A stretch of DNA of 64,000 nucleotides, taken from positions 16,581,116 to 16,645,115 of the forward strand of contig OY754968.1 of the NCBI GenBank assembly GCA_963576475.1, given 5' to 3'. Shown here piece by piece: positions 23,369 through 35,812 of this stretch. This stretch comes from Molanna angustata. Lineage: Eukaryota; Arthropoda; Insecta; Trichoptera; Molannidae. The notes under the pieces were generated by a model. That model was not told where the DNA came from. It saw only the letters and a program-made list of their open reading frames with translations, and did not search any database. The stretch's first letter is position 1. Every line of letters starts with the position of its first letter. A program made the position numbers and the translations under genes.

Positions 23369-23506
23369 CTAGACAACGTGTCATTTAGCTCAAGAAAAGA
23401 TAACTCAATGTATGGAAGTGACAGTTGCCAGTCACGTGACAACTGTCACTTCCATTGAGTTATATTTTCTTGTTTATTTTCTTGAGCTAAATGACACGTT
23501 GTCTAG
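23369..23506. repeat. Long palindrome / foldback element
   Basis: The outer arms ctagacaacgtgtcatttag... (23369-23398) and the inverse ending at 23506 match over about 30 bp without mismatch. After a short asymmetric spacer the inner arms (ataactcaatg...ggaagtgacagttg) pair again around a small centre ccagtcacgtga. It has no coding frame. A run of g follows the right arm (ctagggggg), recalling the G-run-ended MITEs at 12 kb, but the arms are unrelated. Confidence 0.85.
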
Positions 23507-24499
23507 GGGGGCAGGTGATAGTAGAAGTTTAATTTGATTTTATTGGATAACTTAAGTTTTGTTTTTTTTTTAAAATTCCCGCCAACCGATTTCACAAAAA
23601 ATACATTCATTATTGGTTCAACTACAAGAAATAAAATTATTCGCAAACATTGGACATTTTTCGTGACGATATTTGTAAATTTTGATCCCGGGGGAGGCTG
23701 TCTGATTGATCAAGGCGTAAATTGTAATATCTTCGAAGTTATTCCTATCCCCCGTTTTCTGTCCCATCTTGTTCAATTGGGTTTGTACGTTTAATTATAA
23801 ATGAAGTATCTTTTATTTTATATATGTAAAGGTTGTTTTACCAAGCTATTTGATTATATAAACGCAAAAGGAAACTCCACTGGTTTTGTTTGTATATTGT
23901 GTTTTATGCTTTCTTACAAAAATCTATATAACAGATTACCTGATTCCAGAATTGAATAAAAATAAAATAAAAAAAACAATTGAAATAATGGGGAATTCTT
24001 ATTCTATGTTTGAAATTAAACATATGAATCATTCGAAAAATCTTTTATCCAGTTTCCGTAGGTAGGTACAGGTAAATAAGACAAGCCGAGGTGATTAAAG
24101 TCGTACATTATCCTCCATATTATGTTATTGCTGAAGTTCGTAATAAGTCATAATAAGTCATAATAATATGTCCTGTGGTTCTTTCACTTCCCTCTGATTC
24201 TGTTTTAATTTATTGTGCAATATTACATCATGTCTTGAGGTAAATATTTCTCCTCGGAATCTTATTAAGAGTGGCACATAAGCTTAAATTATATATAGAT
24301 ACGCACAATTATTCGAAAAACGACGTAATATGTTAAGGTTTAGTTATGTAGTATGAGAATATTAAGAAAATAATCAAAATACGATTCATCCATTTGTTTT
24401 ACTTAAGTTAAGTTAAGTTCGTAATCTGGAATTTATGACGATATTCTAGATTTAATAAAAAAAATATGTCCTGAAACCATGAAAATATTCATCCAACAT
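23507..24499. other. Unassigned stretch
   Basis: AT-rich. An open stretch at 23534-23794 has no recognisable domain and is probably chance. Confidence 0.4.
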
Positions 24500-24556
24500 C
24501 CTCATATCCCTAAAATAAACATTAATGCTTGTGGTGAACGAAATTGGTCGAGGTAG
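24500..24556 (-). repeat. SINE family 1, short body fragment
   Basis: The pieces ccctaaaataaacattaatgcttgtgg and gaacgaaattggtcgaggtag are the reverse of the head-body junction of the family. The tRNA part ends just after the acceptor 3' strand, so most of the head is lost. Confidence 0.7.
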
Positions 24557-24654
24557 CTTGTATCTCTCTCCATCATATGATTTTTCAAAAAGTTTTCGTA
24601 ATAAATAAATTTAATGCGTTTCAATTACTTAAATGAACAAAATGTTTTGAATCA

Positions 24655-24905
24655 AATATTTCAACTGTCAATTTGTTCGTGATAATTTCTTTCCCTTAAC
24701 ATATCGACAAAGTTACTAGCCAAGATTCGTGAGATTTTATATGGCCAGGTCTAATTTTTTCATGTAAGATAACATCAACTATATGGATTAATTCGGAATT
24801 TGGAGTAGAACATTTAAGGTGTCTATGTATGAAGGTGTATCTGTGTGCGTGCGTGCGTGCGTTATAATTTTTGACCCGCTTTATGCACAGACCAATGCAA
24901 TTGAT
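24655..24905 (+). mobile_element. Helentron-associated-like element, copy F (5' part)
   Basis: It starts ttcaactgtcaatttgttcg, then cttaacatatcgacaaag, gccaagattcgtgagatttt and ttcggaatttggagtagaac, followed by a tgtgtgcgtgcgtgcg microsatellite and gacccgctttatgcacagac. This matches the first third of copies A and E in order. The 3' two-thirds are absent. Confidence 0.7.
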
Positions 24906-24984
24906 GATGAAAATAATTAGATATCATGTAACTCATCAATTCGAAAATTATTGTATAAGTGAATTATATGAAAGATAATATAAC

Positions 24985-25080
24985 AAGATGCATTCATTAT
25001 ATCATGCCATGTCCCTCGTGAGGTAGACAGAGAGAACCGAATGCCACATTTTTTCTATCTCGACTACACACATTCATATT
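24985..25080 (-). pseudogene. Retrotransposon 3'-terminal fragment
   Basis: Inverted relative of the 9.2 kb fragments: the minus strand reads ...gaaaaaatgtggcattcggttctctctgtctacctcacgagggacatggc, with an RKNVAFGSLCLPHEGHG/SVYLTRDMA-like translation. Short and decayed. Confidence 0.4.
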
Positions 25081-25107
25081 CAGATCGGTTTTTTAAATTT
25101 TTTTTTT

Positions 25108-25290
25108 TTTGAGAGCGGGTTCGGATCGAGTGGTGAGGATGGCAGCGGATGGGTAGATAACAAATGGCAGACCCCCTGGAAGACCACCCAAACGATGGAA
25201 GGATAGCTGGACGTCCACTTCACAAGAGCAGGCTCCTAGAATAACAGGACACAGTCCTAACTAAAGCAAAAGAAGTAGAAGAAGAAGATT
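25108..25290 (+). pseudogene. 3' end of the (GAA)n-tailed non-LTR family
   Basis: The translation contains RVVRMAADG, then GRPPGRPPKRWKDSWTSTSQ and a stop, followed by an A/G-rich tail (agaagtagaagaagaaga). It matches the C-terminus of the 7.0 kb element (GRPPKRWKDSWTSASQE). Everything upstream is missing, so it is a severe 5' truncation. Confidence 0.8.
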
Positions 25291-25390
25291 TTTTTAAATA
25301 TTCATTTATTTAGTCACATGTATGTGTATGAGGAAAACCATTGCATGCCGAAGTATGAGAAATTTCAAGGAAATAAGTACAAGTACCTAT

Positions 25391-25610
25391 TATTTATGTA
25401 GCTTCTCGGGCAACTAACAGGTACTATGTCAAATAATTATTTAACACGTACCCAATAACAAGTTGCCACATTCTGGAGACTTACGATATTTATCGTCTCA
25501 CAGATCCAGACTGAAAACACAATTTTAAAAACTGTGTCTCCACCGGGAATCGAACCCGGGACCCTTGGATCAGCAGTCAGATATCCAACCAACTGAGCCA
25601 CGAAGGCCGA
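25391..25610 (-). repeat. tRNA-derived SINE, family 2
   Basis: On the minus strand it begins tcggccttcgtggctcagtt (A box) and continues with the B box gggttcgattcccggtgg. A body of about 130 bp follows, with tctggatctgtgagacgata and ctccagaatgtggcaacttg, ending near ttgcccgagaagc. Other copies lie at 18.8, 43.5, 45.1, 50.7 and 60.7 kb. This is one of the least diverged. Confidence 0.9.
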
Positions 25611-25792
25611 CTATTATTAGTAGATAGCTAATTAATGTATAATGTTAATGTTACCACTCAACTCTACAAAAACTCTCGTATATTTATTACCGTAATTTTA
25701 ACCCTATTGGATTCTTAAAATGACTTAAATTCCTTAATTCCTCATCTTGTGTCTATGAAGCTACATAATTTGATTTTTTTTTTCAAATTTAA

Positions 25793-26642
25793 TATACAGG
25801 GTGTTCCAGAAGTCGACGTCAAGCCGGTAACGGGTAACAGACTTAGTCATAATAGTAATCAGAAAAATAAAATAAAAAATCTATGTTATGTATTTAAAAA
25901 GTTATAGGTATTTAAAAAAAATTGAAAAAATCGACACTCTGTGACGGTTTTTTCACTCCTGTTACTACAGATATATTTTTTTTAATATTTTTTTTCTGTT
26001 ATGTAATCCCGAATACTGCTTCTTTAAATTCTGACCTAAAAATTTAAGCCAGCTGCTCCAGTTTGGAAGTAAATCTCACTTTTTGCCCAACCAAAGATTC
26101 AAACTTAATACTTTGCCCAATTTTAACTGACCATACAGAAAAAAATGTACTAGGTGAGTTCGGCAAGTAACTTCAAAAGTTTAACAAGGCATTTAACAAG
26201 GATTCCAAAATAGTATGACACTTGATATTTTATTTCTTAGATTGCGGACATTTTTTTCTTTTCCAATAAAACACAAGTTTGAACATTTTTTTCTTACTTA
26301 CTTAAAAATGATTTTAATGTACCCGTGGCTTTCCTCAAGGCCGTAACTTTAATATTCCAGTTAGAGTGAGACGGAAAGAGTCATTTTATGAAGTGTGAGC
26401 GCGACAGATAGTGACTCTAACGTGATAGAGACGACGGTGAGAATCATCGATAGTGTGAGAGAGACAGATAGTGACACCGGTTATTCCAGTTTAAATTCTA
26501 GTTAGAATTAGACGGACAGAGTCTTTTTATACTTGGATTTTTAAATACACAAGAATTGTTTAACATCAAGATTACAAAAGATGTTCAAACTGCCTTCCTT
26601 CAGTCGCAATGCAATCTGTCGACTTCTGGGACATCCTGTATA
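25793..26642. mobile_element. TIR element with tacagggtgttcc ends
   Basis: Left 25793-25817 (tatacagggtgttccagaag, then tcgac) and right 26618-26642 (its inverse with two mismatches) form 25-bp terminal inverted repeats around about 800 bp. The ends sit in TATA, so a TA or TATA target duplication is possible but cannot be separated from the repeat. The interior has repeated gacagatagtgac and gacgga(a/c)agagtc pieces (26360-26530) and no transposase frame. It is a non-autonomous DNA transposon. Ends of the cagggtgtcc type are widespread in insects. Superfamily not assigned. Confidence 0.75.
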
Positions 26643-29040
26643 AACTGCTATTTGTTCTCTATCAAAATACGGAACTAAAATTTTATTGGTTTTATAACAT
26701 ACACAATATAAGTTGAATCCAATACTCCACTAGAGTCGATATACTAATCTCGCGCACAATAAATCAACAAATAATTTTCGAACCCAGAGCAAGGAGCCAT
26801 TTTATGTTTATTTTTATATGCTTTCGCTACGTTATAGCATTCTCGATAGCCATTCTCTCTTTCAAAGTAAAATCGAGAAAAACTATGAAATGATTTGATA
26901 ATAGAAATTTTCATTATATACATTTCGAATTGTATTTGCTAAAAGACAATCAATTAATTACAAAATAATATTTGTATTTTTTTCATCCTTCAACTTTTTT
27001 TTAGTTCATTTCTCATTACTGTATTTTTTTTATTATTAATAAGTATGGTAAAGATGGTTTTTCATGTTGAACTGTACGTAGAAAAAAGCACAATTACATT
27101 GGCAATAAGCACGCCGTAAAGTCTTTAATATGTAATTAAATTAAATCTTTCAACAGAGAAATAAAATTAAATCATTTGGTTTTTTTGTTTTAATTTCTCG
27201 TTCAATATTTAGGAAAAAGATCCTCTTACACTGTATACATCGAAAATACTATTTATCGAAAAAATACGTGAAATCGCTGAAGTATGTATCTATTGAGTCG
27301 ATAGCTTTCTGTACACCCGTATGGTGTATATTTATGTAACACACGTTATTAAATTCCTTTATCTTTTTAAAGCGAACACAGAATATATCTTTGGAAAACA
27401 TAGGTGTGCTATACAGTTTTAGTTATATATCTTACATACAAAATTATTCAGAAATTTAATAAATTAAAAACAATTTATATTATTCATATTAATGAAAGAG
27501 TGTGAATATATTTTTATTTACAAAAAAAGAATAAAATGCACTGTTATTTATTAGATTATAATAATCGTTTTTATTAACAATGAAAAAAAACATTTTATGG
27601 GAATTTCTAGTATTATTTATGTTGTATTGAATTTTTGTATAGATAGTGAATTAACAAAACAATCACTCTTTTTTACGAACTCATTGATGTTTAATAATTA
27701 GTTTTGTACTGAAAATGTATTTATAAATATGTTAAGTAATCGTTTGAACACCATGTGTATACATTTATCATTACCTACTCTGACAAATAACATTAAATTT
27801 TACTTTCAACAATGATATCATCGAGGGTCTTACTTAAGAGAACGATTGCTACCAACGTACCTATTTTTAAATTTGATATACCATCATTATTTCTAAAGAA
27901 ATCGTTTTGAAAAAAATAATTTAGATAGTTTTGGTATTAATAAAGAAAATTTTACCTTAACTTTTTGATAATGTTCTGTATAAATTCTTGTAGAAAAATA
28001 ATGGCAGACCCCGATTTGCATCGTTTATCTTATATTTTTAATAAAATATAAGGCGTAGAACCATATATTTTATTTTAAATTAAAGAAGACAAAAATATCT
28101 AGAAAAATATGTTATATCTATATAAAACGCTTGTCATTTATATTCATTCTACTGAAGTTTGAAGCTCTCCGTTTCAAAAACTATCCATCAGCTCTGCCAG
28201 ACTATCTCATAACTTTGTTCAATGTTATTATACTCAAAAACAAATACTTTTTTTAACAACAACCAAATTGTTGTAGGATCTTGTTGAAAAAAAAATAGTT
28301 TCCTTTGATTAAATATCCGAGGAAGAAATATGTTTTAGTGGAAAGTGTAATTAATAGCCCTCTTCGATTAAAATGACAAAATTTTCGCTTCAATTTTTTT
28401 TCCTCTTGCTGAGAAATAATCTGTTCATTGTTAAAAAATATCCGTAACAAGCTCTCCGCGAGGTGGGAGGTGGGTGGATGTGCGGCGTAATGTAGAATGA
28501 GATAAATCTGCAAGTTTCTCTTTGGTGCTCGCTGACATGATTCATTTAGGAAGGAAACTCGCTTTATTCAAAAACAAAAATATTTTTATCTACCCATTCT
28601 ACTAACGCAGATATTCTGCTCTAAAAATGCTTTTGTTTTGTACCGAAGGGCGTTTTACGTGAACGTTCTGGGGTAGTGTCGGTTAATTGTTAAGGTTACC
28701 CAGATGACACTTTAGCTCAGTCGCTGAGTGCGTTTTGTGTTGGTTTATACAAAAATACATTATCACTAACGAATCCTCACATTTACGACATTCTGCGCTT
28801 ACTAAGTACCTACCTACCTAACTACTCAGGCATATGTATGCGAAAGGCACAATTTCGTATAAATGGTACGTTCTTATATGAAAGCATCGAGAATCTTTGT
28901 TTATAATTAGTTGTTATGTATCACACTATAATGCACGTATCCATTGCATCATATTTATTAAATTTATTATAAAGTTTGGATATTTATTAAAAAATTTAAT
29001 AAAAGACAAAAATGTGATAAACTCACGCAAAGTATAATCT
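26643..29040. other. AT-rich stretch
   Basis: It holds long A/T runs and only random-looking frames. A short GC patch at 28640-28760 includes agctcagtcgctgagtgc, a small inverted repeat. No gene recognised. Confidence 0.4.
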
Positions 29041-29712
29041 TACTCATATCTATGTAAAATGGGAGGATCATATTATTAAGATTGTTAAGAGAGCAAACTC
29101 CCTTATTTACTGCATCAGAAAATCTTTCCAGAACATCACACCAGACTTATGTTAAAAATATATAAAGCATTTGTTAGACCATTGTTGGAATATGGTTTCC
29201 AGATTATGGAGTCCCTATTTTTCCAAGGACATTGACTTACTTGAGAGGGTCCAAAGACGTTTTACAAAAATTCCCAGGACACTTCGCAACGTAACATTAC
29301 GAGGAAAGACTTGACTTCTTCAAACTGTCAAAAATAGAAAACCGAAGAGAACGTGGAGATCTTATTGAAACATTCAAAGTATTATCAGACCATTATGTCT
29401 GTGTAAAGATGAAAAATCTCTTTCAATATAATCCTATATTCTATATAACACTAATTTGCGTGGCCATAGCTTAAAACTTGTGAAGAGTAGGTTCTCGACA
29501 AATCCTTGAAAGCATTTTCTTTCAAATAGAGTGGTGAATACTTGGAATAAACTGCCCCAACATGTTTTGAATGCTGAAAATGTTAATATTTTCAAGAATA
29601 GACTGGAGTTTTTTTTGGACACAGCAAAATAGTTACAAACAAATAATAAAATTCGATAGTTGATATAGGCATATCAGCCTTGGCTGCTTGCCTATAAATA
29701 ATAATAATAATA
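29041..29712 (+). pseudogene. CR1/L2-like non-LTR RT 3' fragment
   Basis: In changing frames the translation gives KRANSLIYCIRKSFQNI, KIYKAFVRPLLEYG, then WSPYFSKDIDLLERVQRRFT, LSKIENRRERGDLIETFKVL and, near the end, RVVNTWNKLPQHVLNAENVN, FKNRLEFFLDTAK and a stop at about 29631. This is the ordinary C-terminal RT block of CR1-type elements. The 3' end is a short microsatellite (ataataataataat, about 29696-29712), as CR1 elements often have. At least two frameshifts and the loss of all upstream domains make it dead. Confidence 0.85.
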
Positions 29713-29918
29713 TTTCTTCCGGCATCAAATCATATTTATTATTAGTTTTTCACTTAAACTGACAGCTGACTATCTTTATAATAGAAATGAAATAACTAAT
29801 TATACATAAAATAATCTTGATAAATGAATTTATTTTACTTATTTATTTTTATTATTTGTTTCCTAATAATTGTACTTATTTATTTTTCATCTCGCTTACT
29901 TTGTTGTTTAATTTAATT
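29713..29918. other. AT-rich spacer
   Basis: Nothing recognised. Confidence 0.4.
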
Positions 29919-30043
29919 GCAGTGAATTCTCCCCTTCTAAAATTATTAACCCCACCTACCGTCATCAACACCCCCACCCCCACCCCTTCCATTACCTCCA
30001 CCTCTTCCACAGTAGTTTAGTAGATTGTCTTTAGTTTTTAAGT
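29919..30043 (+). repeat. Dispersed repeat V, forward copy
   Basis: The segment from gcagtgaattct through attattaaccccacctaccg and the C-rich centre to agtagtttagtagattgtc returns inverted at 33363-33492 at roughly 90 per cent identity by eye. It has no recognisable coding content. Sequences outside the block do not match. Confidence 0.8.
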
Positions 30044-31435
30044 TATTAATAAAAAGTTACCGATGATGAGCGCAAGCTCGAAAGCGCTATAACTTATTCG
30101 CAAGTTGTAAAGTAGAAGTATTACAAAGTTTGTTAAATATTTTTTTTTTAAATGAACTTCTACAGAGTTACTCACGCAAAGTTTGAAGAATTATTAATTA
30201 ACTTTTTGTTATTTCCTCTATCAATTTAGTTTTGTTTATTTAATTTTTTACATTTATATTTAAAGGATTATGTGCACAATATTACGATTTATACCTATTC
30301 TATTTTTTTATTACATTTTATTTTATTTGTTTGGGAGAACATACAGCATTATAATCTTAAACATATGGAAATTATTTTATACATACGCCAAGATTTTTTA
30401 CTCGAATTAACAATCGTACATTGCCTAATTAATACAAAAGCAGTTACACAAAAAAATGAGAAAAAAAAGTATTAAATAGGAAAAAATATATTACTCAATA
30501 AGACAGTTATAAAAAGACAAAAACAGCATTAAGCGTAAAGAAATAAAGTAAATAAGGGAAAAAATTAATGGATAAAAATGTGGATAGGAAAGGGAATTTG
30601 TCACAAATTATTCTGTGAATTTACCAACAAGTAATTTTTTTTTTTAAATAATTATGGGTAAATGTACTTCTTATCAGTAACTTTTTCAATTCTGTTGCCA
30701 TGTATTCAATAAGTATCATGAACAACGAGACATAGCCAATGTTTTTTTTTATCTTTTATTTCATGTAACATTTTCATGAAAGTTTAAATGGCCTTTGCTA
30801 AAATGCAGACCATATTACCACATAAATTTAGTTTACACTACAATCCACCAGTTAATTCAAGTGAAAACAATTTTAATGTTCTTTTAACCCATTAATTATT
30901 CTTAAAGTAATGCTAGAAAAAAAGTACAAAGAAACCACGGAACACAATTGAAATAGAAACTCACACTTATTGTTGAATTGTATTGGAAAATAATTTAATT
31001 ACACATTCAAAGCATGAACGAACCAGCATTCATCTAAGACACGAGATTGAATGAGGTGAACAGTTGAATGAAATGCTTACAGGATTTCCATACTATAGGT
31101 ACGTACCTCTAGTATTTTGAAGGATGAAATATTGTGTAGTAGGTACATTGCTCGGACCCAACTACATAGAATTTTGCCCGCAAACTTTGTCCGTTGTTTG
31201 AAAGCTTTCAGAGTACCTCCTCACATTTCCTCTTAACGTATGTATCTATATATCATATTACTTACACAAAATAATTTGAATTTTGATACAAAGGTCGTCT
31301 CCTTTCATATCATAAATAACTGCATCAAATTGTTTTACCTTCAAAAGGATATAATAATATACGATCAGTTATGAATATTTTTGTCAAATATTTACAAAGA
31401 AAAGAAAAACCTTTTTTTACTGGATATATTTTTTT
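30044..31435. other. AT-rich stretch
   Basis: Just after repeat V, gatgatgagcgcaagctcgaaagcgc (30062-30087) is a GC-richer spot with agcgc/gcgct inverted pieces. Otherwise no feature. Confidence 0.4.
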
Positions 31436-32250
31436 TTTTATTTATTTAACATTGCAATCTTGTGCTTGATGAGGGAAATCACTTAAAAAAAATAAAAAAA
31501 TATCAATACAAAGCAATTAAACAAAGTCAACATAAAGTAATTAAATCAAATCATAGGAATAAAAAATCAAATTAACATTTGAAAATAAATGAAAATGAGA
31601 AATATACAAATGAGAAAACATATCAAAATAGATATTCAAATAAAACAATAGGACATACATGAAAATAATTGAAAAATGAGTAATATAGACGATTCCAACA
31701 TATCAAAACACATATTCAAAAATAAAAAAAAAAAAATACTTGCAATTGAAACAAATCAAACAACAAAATCGAAAACTACTATTTTAGAAGTTAGAAGTTA
31801 ATTTCAATTTTAATTTTTGTTTAAATTTTTTAAATTCTTTTATCTGCTTTAATTCATTTGGGAGGCAATTGAAACATTTTATTCCCAAATAAATGTAGTT
31901 GTTTTGTAATTGTCCTGTATTACATTTGGGTATTTTAAAATCGTTTTGGACACTTTTTTATAAATATTATCTACTTTGGGTACTTTGAATATGTCAAATA
32001 GTGTTGTGGTGGGGAAAGTACGTGTTTTCTTAAGTATAACCTTTATGATTATTTTTTGTACAACTCTAACTTGGTTTGAAATATTGGCATATGCTCCTCC
32101 CCAACCAACGATTCCATAAATAAACAAAGAATGAACCGTCGCATAATATGTTTTTTAGGTTTTTTAAGTTTAATACATTTCTTAGTCTATATACAATGCA
32201 CAGTTCTCTTGCATTTTTCTCTTAATTTTTTTACCATATTCGTGTTACTC
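31436..32250 (-). pseudogene. CR1/Jockey-like RT 3' fragment with UTR and A tail
   Basis: Minus-strand translation gives LCIVYRLRNVLNLKNLKNIY, YATVHSLFIYGIVGWGGAY, VVQKIIIKVILKKTRTFPTT and then, one frame over, YLGIKCFNCLPNELKQIKEF. The GIVGWGGAY and CLPNELK motifs are standard C-terminal RT landmarks. The UTR (31780-31450) is A-rich with repeated acatatcaaaata pieces and ends in the t-run at 31431-31447, the reverse of an A tail. One frameshift near 31890 separates the last block. Confidence 0.8.
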
Positions 32251-33362
32251 ATTAATAATCAAACCATTAATCGAGAACAGATCGAATAAAATATTCCATA
32301 GGAATATTGAAAATCAATAAAGTTTTAATAACCTACATATTAAAATAAATATGGATGCTTTTAATGAGCTGAATCAAATTGATGGAAGTTTATTCAATTA
32401 TATCCATAAAGCTCAAAGAGTGATTTATTAAAATGATAATCCACAGCGACTATCTATGATCTGAAGTAATCGAGTTTTCAGAAATTAATTAAAGCAGAAC
32501 CAAACCGGGATTATATTGATTAATTCAATAGTTCTCATTGATATTTCTGGTATTCTCTGGATACTGAGTCGTGTGGTGCGTCCAAATAGCCTGAGCTGCC
32601 TAGACTTACCTAATACGTGGATTTTGATAAAGCCCTACTTAGCACGTGTTCATAAATAATTGAATCGATTAAGTCACAGCGAAATAAATTCCAATGAAAC
32701 AAAATAAATATATAAATATTTCCTTAATACAGTTGGGTTTTTCACAAAGGTACCTACTACCGAGGTATGCTGTCTTTATTTTTATTTGTATAACGTCCTC
32801 ATTTCTTAGAAATGGCTTCGGATTAATACCAATTATGTGAGTGAAGTGGACTGTAAATATGCTACAGAGCTTTTCGTCAAGGGGCAGAAAGGAAGGCAAA
32901 TAGACAGGTAATCAAAACAAGTCAAGATAATTTCTAGAGAATATCAAGTCCGCTAGTGATACTTACAACCTGAATAATCTTCTCAAATCAAATCAAAGTA
33001 GTCTACGAGATATGATATTTGAACAGATTCAAACGTAAAAAGTTTATTGTACGCTCAAGGTCAGAAATATCTCATCGTTGCAAATTGTTCTTTGAGTATT
33101 CTGTCATGTATGTATGTTCTAGACTTTTGTAAGATAACCATGCAATCCCATTTATATCCTACACAATCTCTTGTCGTAGTAATTTTTATATAACATTTCA
33201 ATAGAGACGAAGTTGGAATATTATAGGAGAACCAGGAACTCAAGACACCTTCAGGGCTTACGACCTGTCATCGGCTGGTTTACGTGATCACTTTATGCGC
33301 TTGCGTAACGTTCACATATTATGTATTCTTATTAAGTTCCCTTATCAATGCAATTTTGAACT
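32251..33362. other. Unassigned stretch
   Basis: No recognised motif. The piece caccttcagggcttacgacctg near 33250 resembles one near 22292, too short to name. Confidence 0.4.
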
Positions 33363-33492
33363 AACTTAAAAACTAACGACAATCTACTAAACTACTGTGG
33401 AAGAGGTGGAGATAATGGAAGGGGGTGGGGGAGGGGGGTTGTTGGTGACGGTAGATGGGGTTAATAATTTTAGATGGGAGGGAATTCACTGC
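33363..33492 (-). repeat. Dispersed repeat V, inverted copy
   Basis: Reverse of 29919-30043, including gtagatggggttaataattt and the G-rich centre. The two copies lie about 3.4 kb apart in opposite orientation. Confidence 0.8.
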
Positions 33493-34315
33493 CGGGTATT
33501 GTATGCTAAGGATTTGATTTTTTGGTAGGTACTCTTTTAAAATCAATTATCTCCAATCTGTCTATATTTTTTATAATGAGTAACTGATCTTTGAAATAAG
33601 CTGAAAAACATCATCGCCATCTATGAAGTAACGATGAAAGCAACAGTCCTTATACATGAATACCTATTTTATACCATGTCATATTGTTCACAGATTGAAG
33701 CTTCCAAAGTATGAGCGTCCATAATTTAACGAAGCATGAATACATTGTGTTGTGATGAGAACATTCAAGACAACGACCGGGCTAGTCTTTTGAATTTAAG
33801 TCTTGCAATCTAATTTAGTATTGACTTTTGTGGTCTTGCATACATGGTCTTGGTCTTACAACAACGTATGCAGTCAATGTCTTGATCATACATAAGTTAA
33901 GCAAGACTGGTTTTTCTCAACACTACTGTGATATAAGACCATTCTCGCACATAACTTTGATTCCAAAAGTCGTAAATAATTGTGAAATTTCCATAAATTA
34001 TCAGATAAACTGTTTAAATGTCAGAAACAAATAATAACAAAAGACATTTAACAAAATGAAGAGTTTTTCAGGGGGAGACATTCAGAACACCAAAGACAGA
34101 TTCATTTCACTAATGCTTTTTCAAATAAAATACATTTCAATAAAGTTGACAAACGCCGGCCATGACACAAATATATGGATTAAGTGAAAAATCATATTAT
34201 TGTTAACGAATAAGATTTAATATTTTTACAATATTTTTGAAAATATTTCTCACGTGCCGTTTTAATCTAATGATACATTGCGCGATTTCTTATTTTTTTA
34301 TTATTTTATCTCTTC
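33493..34315. other. AT-rich stretch
   Basis: Nothing recognised. Confidence 0.45.
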
Positions 34316-35145
34316 TTGAGTGCAGTATTGGAAAAAGGCCTCCCGCTTAGACTTCCACTAGTCTCTCTCCTGTGCCATTCTTCGCCATTCTGGACCTGCC
34401 ACTTCTTTTATGTCATCGGACCATCGGGTCAGGAGCCTTCCCATGCTTCTGCTTCCTGTTCATGGCCTCTAGTTCATCACAACTTTTGTCCATCATCCGT
34501 CCGACATCCGAGATATATGATCCTCCCAACTCCACTTTAACTCCACTATTCTTTTGGCCACATCCACTACTCCTGTTTTCTTTTCTAATCCATTCATTAG
34601 TTTTGTAGTCCCAACATTATTTATTCCATCGCTCACCCTTAGCTTTTCCATCATTCTCTTAGTCAATGAGGATGTTTCAAAGCCGTGAGCACATAGAGTA
34701 CGCAAGCGTCAAAAACTTTTTTCTTTAAGTGGATTGGGGTATTTGTAGATTTCAGAACATTTGATAATTTGCTGAACGCAGCCCATCCTAAGCCTAAATT
34801 ATCTCTTCCCAGTTCGGTGTGACCGAGGTAGACATGATTCTACTCAGCCAATATCTTGACTATCAATTTTTATGGGTTCTGAACCTATATGTAGAAGACA
34901 AAATGTTAGTCTATATTAATGTTCATTTTTATTCCCACTGAAATGAATTGATTCTTGAGGTCTGTTAACATCCTAATCTTGATCTGTATTGGCAAATAGG
35001 ACAATGTCATCAGCGAATCAAAGGTTGGTCATTCTTTCTTCGTTTATGTTGATCCCATAGTTGGTTTAGTCTAATTCTCGGAAAACTTCTTCTAATGCCA
35101 AGGTGAATAATTTGGGGGAAATAGTATGTCCCTGCCTAATAATAT
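34316..35145 (-). pseudogene. Non-LTR RT, catalytic box to C-terminus, heavily decayed
   Basis: Read on the minus strand: SPKLFTLALEEVFREL, NYGININEERMTNL, FADDIVLFANTDQD, later a GLGWAAF-like block broken by frameshifts, then DGINNVGTTKLMNGLEKKTG, RIVELKWSWEDHISRMSDGR and AGGLFPILHSR. The order matches the lineage of the 19.8 kb fragment. Many stops and indels are present. Its end near 34316 has no clear tail. Confidence 0.75.
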
Positions 35146-35564
35146 TGATTTTTGGAGTAGGCTCGTGTAACCATATTGTGGAAGTTGCTATGACATATGT
35201 ATATGTTTTTCTGGATACTTGAATACCTATAGTCTACTCTGCAGTTTTGTAAATACAATGTCTTAATTACAAGTAAATCAAGAATATTAAGTTATTCATT
35301 ATAAATGAATGTAGCTTTTAAATCGAGTTAAAACCATATGAACCTTAGATTTACTTTTAAGAACTAGCAATATTTTGCAGTGCTTGTAGTAACAATTAAC
35401 ATCCGATAGAACCTTCGGCTTTGACTTCAACCACTTTCGGCCGGTTTCGAAGTATTTGATCAGCAACTAAAAAAACTAATAATTGAATTGCTTGTCCGCC
35501 TGCTCAGTGCGAAGAATATCCTTTCTATTATTTCTTGACGCGAGGAATCGACTTACATCTTCCT
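35146..35564. other. Unassigned stretch
   Basis: No recognised motif. Confidence 0.35.
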
Positions 35565-35812
35565 GAGGGTTGTCCCTGACTTTTGGACTACTCGATATTT
35601 CACGGGTCACGAAAACTTTAAAAATGTTATCTTCATCGATTGAAATTGCCTCTCCTGCCTCATGTCAGCTTTGTCAATGCCCAGACAAATCTACGGAACA
35701 TATTCCGTGGGATTGTTGCCACCCAATGGTGTCCTCTTATAGACCGGAGCTCCTCGTTGCTGTCCGTGAGCAGATTTTAAGATCTCGAAAAACAATTCAA
35801 TGCCTTTGAGAA
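35565..35812 (+). pseudogene. LINE C-terminal zinc-knuckle-like fragment (R1/I-like)
   Basis: The frame reads CQLCQCPDKSTEHIPWDCCH, then YRPELLVAVREQILRSRKTI and a stop. The C..C....S.EH..WDC pattern followed by R..L is typical of the C-terminal zinc-binding region of R1/I-group LINEs. No RT part is attached. Identification rests on this one motif. Confidence 0.5.

Noticed and set aside
22286..33290. Shared caccttcagggct(a/t)acga piece at 22.29 and 33.25 kb
   Set aside because: About 20-40 bp of imperfect match without further homology; too short to call a family.
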